Origin: Candidatus Margulisiibacteriota bacterium
Lineage (GTDB): Bacteria; Margulisbacteria; WOR-1; O2-12-FULL-45-9
NCBI GenBank assembly: GCA_018814265.1
Contig: JAHIZU010000216.1
Location: 1-5,208 of the forward strand
Direction: 5' to 3'
DNA length: 5,208 bases
In this document: piece after piece, positions 1 to 5,208 of the stretch
How positions within the stretch are numbered: position 1 is the first letter of the stretch
Layout: each line of letters opens with the position of its first letter
The notes under the pieces: model-generated
Told to the model about the DNA's origin: nothing
The model's input: only the letters and a program-made list of their open reading frames with translations
Database searches by the model: none
Made by a program: the position numbers and the translations under genes

Positions 1-458
1 CCTCTCCTAAACGAAACAAAAAGAACCGGCATTTCTGTATTCGGGTTAAAATTGTACCCCCTTAGCGCGGAGAGCTCTCTTTGCACATCAAGAGGCAGGG
101 AATTAATTTGTCCGGTTACAGCTTGATAAAAACTCTCATGAATATCTTCCACTATCTGCCAGCAAAAAGGGCGGATTTTCATTTCAGCCAGGTTGAGCAT
201 CCGGTTGATGACATCGGCATTGCCATACTCTTTAACTACTGCCTTTTTATATCGAAGAAAGGAATTATAATCATCTAATTGAGTAAAGATATCCCCAACA
301 ATTTCAATTAATTCTGCTTCTGTTGCTTTATTTTCTTTGGCAATATAAGTTGCAGTGAGCTCTAAGAGGTTGCTTTTGTTAGCAATTCCTGCTGCTGAGC
401 CAGATTTTACGTTTCCAGCTATTAGACTTGCAACTATAATGTTATCTGCTATTATCAT
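1..458 (-). CDS. Hypothetical protein, N-terminal part (runs off left edge)
   Basis: I do not recognise this protein. Reading the minus strand from ATG at 458 gives 152 codons with no stop before the window edge, so the C-terminus is missing. It begins MIIADNIIVASLIAGNVKSG. Residues 1-100 look mainly helical, with acidic/amphipathic stretches such as ATEAELIEIVGDIFTQLDDY. A more mixed segment follows (SLPLDVQRELSALRGYNFNP), then a hydrophobic strand-like run PVLFVSF at the edge. The N-terminal hydrophobic stretch is short and has no positive charge before it, so I do not call a signal peptide. The start is chosen because AGAGGA lies 6 nt upstream (465-470). The ATG at 465 hits a stop after seven codons in its own frame. 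The gene is divergent from serS, and an insertion sequence now separates the two. It is clearly coding, but its function is unknown. Confidence 0.8.
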   Translation of the reverse strand, partial: MIIADNIIVASLIAGNVKSGSAAGIANKSNLLELTATYIAKENKATEAELIEIVGDIFTQLDDYNSFLRYKKAVVKEYGNADVINRMLNLAEMKIRPFCWQIVEDIHESFYQAVTGQINSLPLDVQRELSALRGYNFNPNTEMPVLFVSFRR

Positions 459-464
459 TTTCCA

Positions 465-470
465 TCCTCT
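465..470 (-). promoter_or_regulatory. Ribosome binding site of the left-edge gene
   Basis: The minus strand reads AGAGGA, then 6 nt, then ATG at 458. This decides the start against the out-of-frame ATG at 465, whose reading frame ends after seven codons. Confidence 0.65.
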
Positions 471-487
471 TCTAGAGAATTCTTCCT

Positions 488-516
488 AATATATATTTCG
501 TTAGTTTTAGCCAAAA
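488..516 (-). promoter_or_regulatory. Probable promoter of the left-edge gene
   Basis: On the minus strand a TATATT -10 box (488-493) is preceded at 17 nt by TTTTGG (511-516), a poor -35. Transcription would begin near 481, giving a leader of about 24 nt that contains the SD site. The left end of the insertion sequence lies only about 10 bp upstream of the -35, so the core promoter is intact but anything upstream has been displaced. The region is A/T-rich, so chance matches are likely. Confidence 0.4.
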
Positions 517-520
517 ATTT

Positions 521-525
521 CACAT
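521..525. repeat. Target site duplication, left copy (CACAT)
   Basis: CACAT directly abuts the outer end of the left inverted repeat and is repeated exactly at 2108-2112 directly outside the right inverted repeat. The bases beyond differ (T at 520 against the element's own G at 2107), so the duplication is 5 bp. Confidence 0.75.
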
Positions 526-553
526 CGTGTCAAATCATCTAAGAACCTGACCG
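526..553 (+). repeat. Left terminal inverted repeat, outer site
   Basis: It starts CGTGTCAAATCATCTAA and ends CTGACCG. The reverse complement of 2081-2107 matches it: 15 of the first 17 bases are identical, then CTGACCG follows after a one-base gap. This is the outermost presumed transposase binding site, directly next to the CACAT duplication. Confidence 0.75.
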
Positions 554-569
554 AAACAGGTATCGTTCT

Positions 570-589
570 ATCATATAAATCTAACCATA
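570..589 (+). repeat. Left end, inner site
   Basis: ATCATATAAATCT at 570-582 is identical over 13 bp to the reverse complement of the inner site at the right end, and is followed by the diverged AACCATA. It lies 36 bp inside the outer site and overlaps the transposase stop codon (581-583) and last codons, so the 3' end of the gene doubles as part of the element end. Confidence 0.65.
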
Positions 590-1783
590 CACGACCTCCT
601 TTTCCGGTTCCGGCATTGGCAGGGACTTGCCTTTCTTTTTGGCTTGATAAGCTCGGTACAATAATAATGTTTTCTTCTCGATGGCCCTTTTTAAGGCAGC
701 AGGATTAAGTTTCCGATAGACGGCTTTGAGTTCCATCTTGGTTGCCTCGTCAATCTGGGCTGATTCAATCAATCTTTTGAAAGGCGTTTTGGCTGGTTCA
801 TATTTTCTGTACCTTTTGGATCCGATGCGGACCTTTTCAGCCAGTTTCATGATCGGCTGGAAGAAATTCTTGTAGAGGCGGAGTTCATTGCGGTATAAGG
901 AATTGATGATCGTCTGCTCCATCGAGGTGACGTAGCGGAAGTAGCCTAAAACTTTGCGCACGTGCGTCCAGTTCTTTTGCTCGACATAGGCATTGTCGTT
1001 CTTTTTGTTTTCCCGGCTTCTGGTAAAGATGAGTTTTTCATCGTGGCAATAGTCACTCAGGGGATAATTGATAAATTCGCCGCCATTGTCGGAGTCCAGA
1101 CCCAGCCATTTAAAGGGAGTGCGCTGTTTCATTAGCTTGATGGCTTCGAGCGTAACTTTTTGCCCTTTGCCCATGATCGCCTCGCCTTCCCACCAGCCAG
1201 TGGCAATCTCGGTCAGGCTGGCAGTATTGAGAAAGTCGCCGCGCGCGCGGCTGCCGCAATGCGCCACTAAATCCACTTCCAGAAAACCGATCTTTTGGGT
1301 GTCCCAATCCGTCAGTCTTATCGGTATTTTCTTCTTTAACAGCGAGCCCGGCTTGGTTGTACTGAACCGGCGTCTGCGCTCCGCTTGTCTGGGGCTTTTT
1401 AATCGGCGGTCAATTGTGGCAGAGCTCATTTGCTTTAACTGTTCCGCGGTCCTGTCAGAGATCTTGATTTCCCCAAACGCTCTAAGCCGCTCCAGTTCTT
1501 CCGTAATGCAGGGCTTAAGCCTTTGGCCGCAGGGAAAATCAAAAATTCCCCAGACCTTGATCAGGGGAGCATCGATTTCTGGGCTATAACGCTTCGGCCT
1601 TAGCTTACGCGCGCCGTTATTGGCCCATACAGCATCAGCATTCAACACGGTAATCACATACCTGCGGTTATGTCCGGTGTTTTTTGTGTATTCGTTCAAA
1701 ATCCTCGTCTTTTCTTTTTTTGTCGCTTTAAGGTATTCTTCTCTTAATCCCATCAAATATTGCCTCCGACTGTGAAAATCCAT
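581..1783 (-). CDS. Transposase, HTH plus DD35E integrase core (rve)
   Basis: This is the transposase of the surrounding element; it would bind the terminal repeats and carry out DNA cleavage and strand transfer. It is 400 aa. Residues 20-48 form a helix-turn-helix-like region (KEKTRILNEY..TGHNRRYVITVLN), typical of a widespread family annotated as integrase-catalytic-domain proteins. A basic linker (PRQAERRRR, 131-139) follows. The RNase H-like core shows D171 in FLEVDLVAHCG, D232 in GLDSDNGGEFIN and E268 in NDNAYVEQKNW. The spacing of 35 residues between the last two fits DD35E exactly. The C-terminus is basic (AYQAKKKGK) and ends at VVYG, inside the left inner repeat. The start is supported by a strong SD, AAGGAGG, 8 nt upstream. 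No frameshift or missing catalytic residue is seen. Family assignment in an IS classification is not possible from reading alone. Confidence 0.93.
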   Translation of the reverse strand: MDFHSRRQYLMGLREEYLKATKKEKTRILNEYTKNTGHNRRYVITVLNADAVWANNGARKLRPKRYSPEIDAPLIKVWGIFDFPCGQRLKPCITEELERLRAFGEIKISDRTAEQLKQMSSATIDRRLKSPRQAERRRRFSTTKPGSLLKKKIPIRLTDWDTQKIGFLEVDLVAHCGSRARGDFLNTASLTEIATGWWEGEAIMGKGQKVTLEAIKLMKQRTPFKWLGLDSDNGGEFINYPLSDYCHDEKLIFTRSRENKKNDNAYVEQKNWTHVRKVLGYFRYVTSMEQTIINSLYRNELRLYKNFFQPIMKLAEKVRIGSKRYRKYEPAKTPFKRLIESAQIDEATKMELKAVYRKLNPAALKRAIEKKTLLLYRAYQAKKKGKSLPMPEPEKEVVYG

Positions 1784-1791
1784 TTTACATC

Positions 1792-1798
1792 CCTCCTT
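1792..1798 (-). promoter_or_regulatory. Strong ribosome binding site of the transposase
   Basis: The minus strand reads AAGGAGG, then 8 nt, then ATG at 1783. This is the strongest SD in the window and fixes the transposase start. Confidence 0.75.
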
Positions 1799-1801
1799 CT
1801 C

Positions 1802-1817
1802 ATCATCTTTTGATGAT
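1802..1817. repeat. Small hairpin upstream of the transposase SD
   Basis: ATCATC-TTTT-GATGAT is a perfect 6-bp inverted repeat with a 4-nt loop, 3 nt upstream of the transposase SD region on the transcribed strand. It has no following U-run, so it is not a terminator. The arm ATCATC repeats the core of the terminal repeats, so it could be an internal transposase-binding site. It could equally be an RNA hairpin next to the SD, or chance. Confidence 0.35.
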
Positions 1818-1839
1818 TATCGAAGGGATTTGCTGTTAA

Positions 1840-2037
1840 TCACATAATGTTCTGTTCATGGAGCAGGCTTTTTAATTGCCTGGCCCAATCTCGAGACTGT
1901 TGGCTGCCGTAAAGTGCCGGCAGTTCGCCTGAAAAACAGTTTGCCCATCTTGGCTTCTTTTTCTTGGCTCGCTTCATCTTTTCCAAGCCAACCAATTCCC
2001 TTAACCGAAAATATTGCTCAAATCCCCGTTTCCCCAT
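1840..2037 (-). CDS. Possible small ORF inside the insertion sequence (65 aa, doubtful)
   Basis: This reading frame fills most of the approximately 320 bp between the transposase and the right end of the element, on the same strand as the transposase and 56 bp before it. The product would be basic, with a lysine cluster (KRAKKKKPRW, about 22-31) and three tryptophans, ending SLLHEQNIM. I recognise no domain. Codon use by eye does not look random. Against it: the ATG at 2037 sits directly after the inner terminal repeat and has no properly spaced SD (only ACAGG one base before the ATG). It could be an accessory protein of the element, the remnant of an N-terminal extension, or non-coding sequence. 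Confidence 0.3.
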   Translation of the reverse strand: MGKRGFEQYFRLRELVGLEKMKRAKKKKPRWANCFSGELPALYGSQQSRDWARQLKSLLHEQNIM

Positions 2038-2046
2038 GCCTGTTTT

Positions 2047-2068
2047 CGGTCAGATTTATATGATTTAA
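2047..2068 (-). repeat. Right end, inner site
   Basis: The plus strand reads CGGTCAGATTTATATGATTT. Its reverse complement contains ATCATATAAATCT, identical to the left inner site, followed by GACCG as in the outer sites. It is a direct repeat of the right outer site, offset by 34 bp. Confidence 0.7.
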
Positions 2069-2080
2069 CGTATCAGATTA

Positions 2081-2107
2081 CGGTCAGATTTTAGATGATT
2101 TAATACG
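2081..2107 (-). repeat. Right terminal inverted repeat, outer site
   Basis: The reverse complement begins CGTATTAAATCATCTAA and ends CTGACCG, mirroring the left outer site. It abuts the right CACAT duplication at 2108-2112. Confidence 0.75.
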
Positions 2108-2112
2108 CACAT
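2108..2112. repeat. Target site duplication, right copy (CACAT)
   Basis: This is an exact copy of 521-525, directly outside the right terminal repeat and directly before the serS -35 box TTGACG (2113). Confidence 0.75.
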
Positions 2113-4796
<2,684 letters not shown>

Positions 4797-4802
4797 TTGA
4801 TT

Positions 4803-4831
4803 ATTTTATCTGGAATTCGTATAGAACGCAA
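4803..4831 (-). promoter_or_regulatory. Promoter of the propeller lipoprotein gene (TTGCGT-N17-TAAAAT)
   Basis: On the minus strand TTGCGT (4826-4831) and TAAAAT (4803-4808) are exactly 17 nt apart. The -10 ends 6 nt before the GTG start at 4796, which puts the expected transcription start at or next to the start codon, so the mRNA should be leaderless. No SD precedes the GTG, in agreement. Confidence 0.6.
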
Positions 4832-4852
4832 GATTTCTGCGATTTAACACGA

Positions 4853-4858
4853 TATAAT
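4853..4858 (+). promoter_or_regulatory. -10 box (TATAAT) for the 76-aa gene
   Basis: A perfect TATAAT lies in the 107-bp divergent intergenic region, 45 nt before the ATG at 4904, leaving a leader of about 38 nt that contains the SD site. I find no good -35 at 15-18 nt spacing and no TGn extension, so recognition may need an activator or the call may be wrong. Confidence 0.45.
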
Positions 4859-4891
4859 TAATGGACTCCGCACACATTTTGCCATCTGCTT

Positions 4892-4896
4892 AAGGA
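4892..4896 (+). promoter_or_regulatory. Ribosome binding site of the 76-aa gene
   Basis: AAGGA lies 7 nt before ATG 4904. It fixes the start and shows that this gene, unlike its two neighbours, is translated from a leadered mRNA. Confidence 0.65.
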
Positions 4897-4903
4897 TTAA
4901 TAA

Positions 4904-5134
4904 ATGGTTGATAAAATAGTTGGGCAGATTAGTCATCCAATACAGCAGCCAAAACAATCAAGCTTTACTTCAAAGAGCGACTTCATGGATTCATTAAGAA
5001 GTGCTTTTGCCAAAGCCACTGAAAATTTAGAAAAACAGCAAATTCCTGGGACCAATGAAAGTGTTTTTGTCCCAAGACCTCAAGAAACAACTTTAGCTAC
5101 ACTTAAGATTACTGAAGTCCAACCCCCGCTTTAA
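4904..5134 (+). CDS. Small hypothetical protein, 76 aa
   Basis: I do not recognise this protein. It is 76 aa, soluble, with no signal peptide or membrane segment. The N-terminal 25 residues are polar, Gln/Ser-rich and probably disordered (SHPIQQPKQSSFTSK). The middle, about 26-44 (DFMDSLRSAFAKATENLEKQ), should form one amphipathic helix. The C-terminal part is extended and Pro-rich, with an alternating strand-like segment TLATLKITEVQ before the end PPL. A good SD (AAGGA, 7 nt spacing) and an upstream TATAAT support a real gene. It is followed on the same strand by the FmdB-like gene after 20 nt, but that gene has its own promoter, so the two need not share a transcript. A helix between disordered tails suggests a small binding or adaptor protein; this is only inference. 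Confidence 0.7.
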   Translation: MVDKIVGQISHPIQQPKQSSFTSKSDFMDSLRSAFAKATENLEKQQIPGTNESVFVPRPQETTLATLKITEVQPPL

Positions 5135-5138
5135 TTTA

Positions 5139-5147
5139 TGGTATAAT
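5139..5147 (+). promoter_or_regulatory. Extended -10 promoter for the FmdB-like gene (TGGTATAAT)
   Basis: A perfect TATAAT (5142-5147) preceded by TGn (5139-5141) forms an extended -10 element, which can work without a -35; none is seen at 17 nt. It ends 7 nt before ATG 5155, so the transcript should start at or next to the A of the ATG and be leaderless. No SD is present. Confidence 0.65.
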
Positions 5148-5154
5148 TTTATTC

Positions 5155-5208
5155 ATGCCGTTGTACGATTATAAATGTTCCAAATGTGATCATATCTTTG
5201 AAGTCCAG
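5155..5208 (+). CDS. FmdB-family zinc-ribbon protein, N-terminus (runs off right edge)
   Basis: Only 18 codons are in the window, reading MPLYDYKCSKCDHIFEVQ. This is the hallmark start of FmdB-type (CxxC_CxxC) zinc-ribbon proteins: MP.Y.Y.C..C...FE, with the first zinc-binding pair at C8 and C11. The second CxxC pair would lie beyond the edge. Family members are short, often around 60-110 aa. They are called putative regulatory proteins because of a link to formamidase/amidase operons, but their general function is not established. The start follows from the family N-terminus. There is no SD, and an extended -10 lies 7 nt upstream. Confidence 0.88.
   Translation, partial: MPLYDYKCSKCDHIFEVQ

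Larger units (their letters stand above)
526..2107 (-). mobile_element. Insertion sequence, 1582 bp, DD35E integrase-core transposase, 5-bp target duplication
   Basis: The element is bounded by imperfect terminal inverted repeats that begin CGTGTCAAATCATCTAA on the left and CGTATTAAATCATCTAA on the right (reverse complement). CACAT is duplicated on both sides. Each end carries two copies of a transposase-site-like motif, an outer and an inner one, in mirror orientation. Inside is one full-length transposase (minus) with catalytic residues present, preceded by about 320 bp that hold a possible 65-aa ORF. Ends, duplication and transposase are all intact, which suggests a fairly recent and possibly active insertion. 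Doubled terminal sites recall the IS21 family, but no IstB-like ATPase gene is present. I therefore leave the family open; an IS481-like or unclassified integrase-core group is possible. By eye the element looks more GC-rich than its flanks. Confidence 0.85.

Noticed and set aside
81..278. Plus-strand 65-aa open frame
   Set aside because: It is antisense to the better supported minus-strand frame 1-458, which has an SD, a promoter and no stop over 152 codons.
1068..1589. Plus-strand 173-aa open frame inside the transposase
   Set aside because: It is antisense to the intact DD35E transposase core and has no recognisable protein features.
526..2107. Assignment of the element to IS21 because of its multiple terminal repeats
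   Set aside because: No IstB-like ATPase gene follows the transposase, and the element ends in ACG rather than the usual CA, so the family is left open.
4861..4893. Possible 10-codon leader peptide (MDSAHILPSA) before the 76-aa gene
   Set aside because: Its ATG is only 2 nt after the TATAAT, upstream of the expected transcription start, and it has no SD or attenuator-like codon run.

Overview
This is a bacterial stretch of moderately AT-rich DNA. It probably comes from an uncultured lineage, but that is inference: the proteins mark it as bacterial and do not fix a phylum. Three genes lack a Shine-Dalgarno (SD) site and have a -10 box 6-10 nt before the start codon, so their transcripts should be leaderless or nearly so: serS, the propeller lipoprotein and the FmdB-like gene. 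Three other genes have normal SD sites: the left-edge gene, the transposase and the 76-aa gene.

Layout. Positions 1-458 (minus) hold the N-terminal 152 codons of an unrecognised, probably helical protein that runs off the left edge. Positions 526-2107 are an intact-looking insertion sequence of 1582 bp. It is flanked by a 5-bp target duplication (CACAT) and carries one 400-aa DD35E integrase-core transposase (minus), a doubtful 65-aa ORF, and two transposase-site-like repeats at each end in mirror arrangement. Positions 2152-3405 (plus) encode a complete seryl-tRNA synthetase. Its stop codon overlaps that of a convergent minus-strand gene (3402-4796), which encodes a lipoprotein with a Thr/Ser-rich tether, a chitobiase/HEX-C-like domain and seven repeats that should form a seven-bladed beta-propeller. 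A 107-bp divergent promoter region follows, then a 76-aa protein of unknown function (4904-5134) and the first 18 codons of an FmdB-type zinc-ribbon protein (from 5155).

Removing the element and one copy of CACAT restores a 106-bp intergenic region between the left-edge gene and serS, which are divergent. In the restored sequence the insertion point lies in the middle of a 9-bp inverted repeat (AAAAATTTC/GAAATTTTT), directly upstream of the serS -35 box. The serS promoter therefore survives intact just outside the right end of the element. Nothing indicates that these genes form one pathway: the window is a housekeeping gene, an envelope protein, two small genes and a mobile element. I see no defence system or CRISPR array. 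The most novel items are the doublet ends of the element, the leaderless promoters and the propeller lipoprotein.
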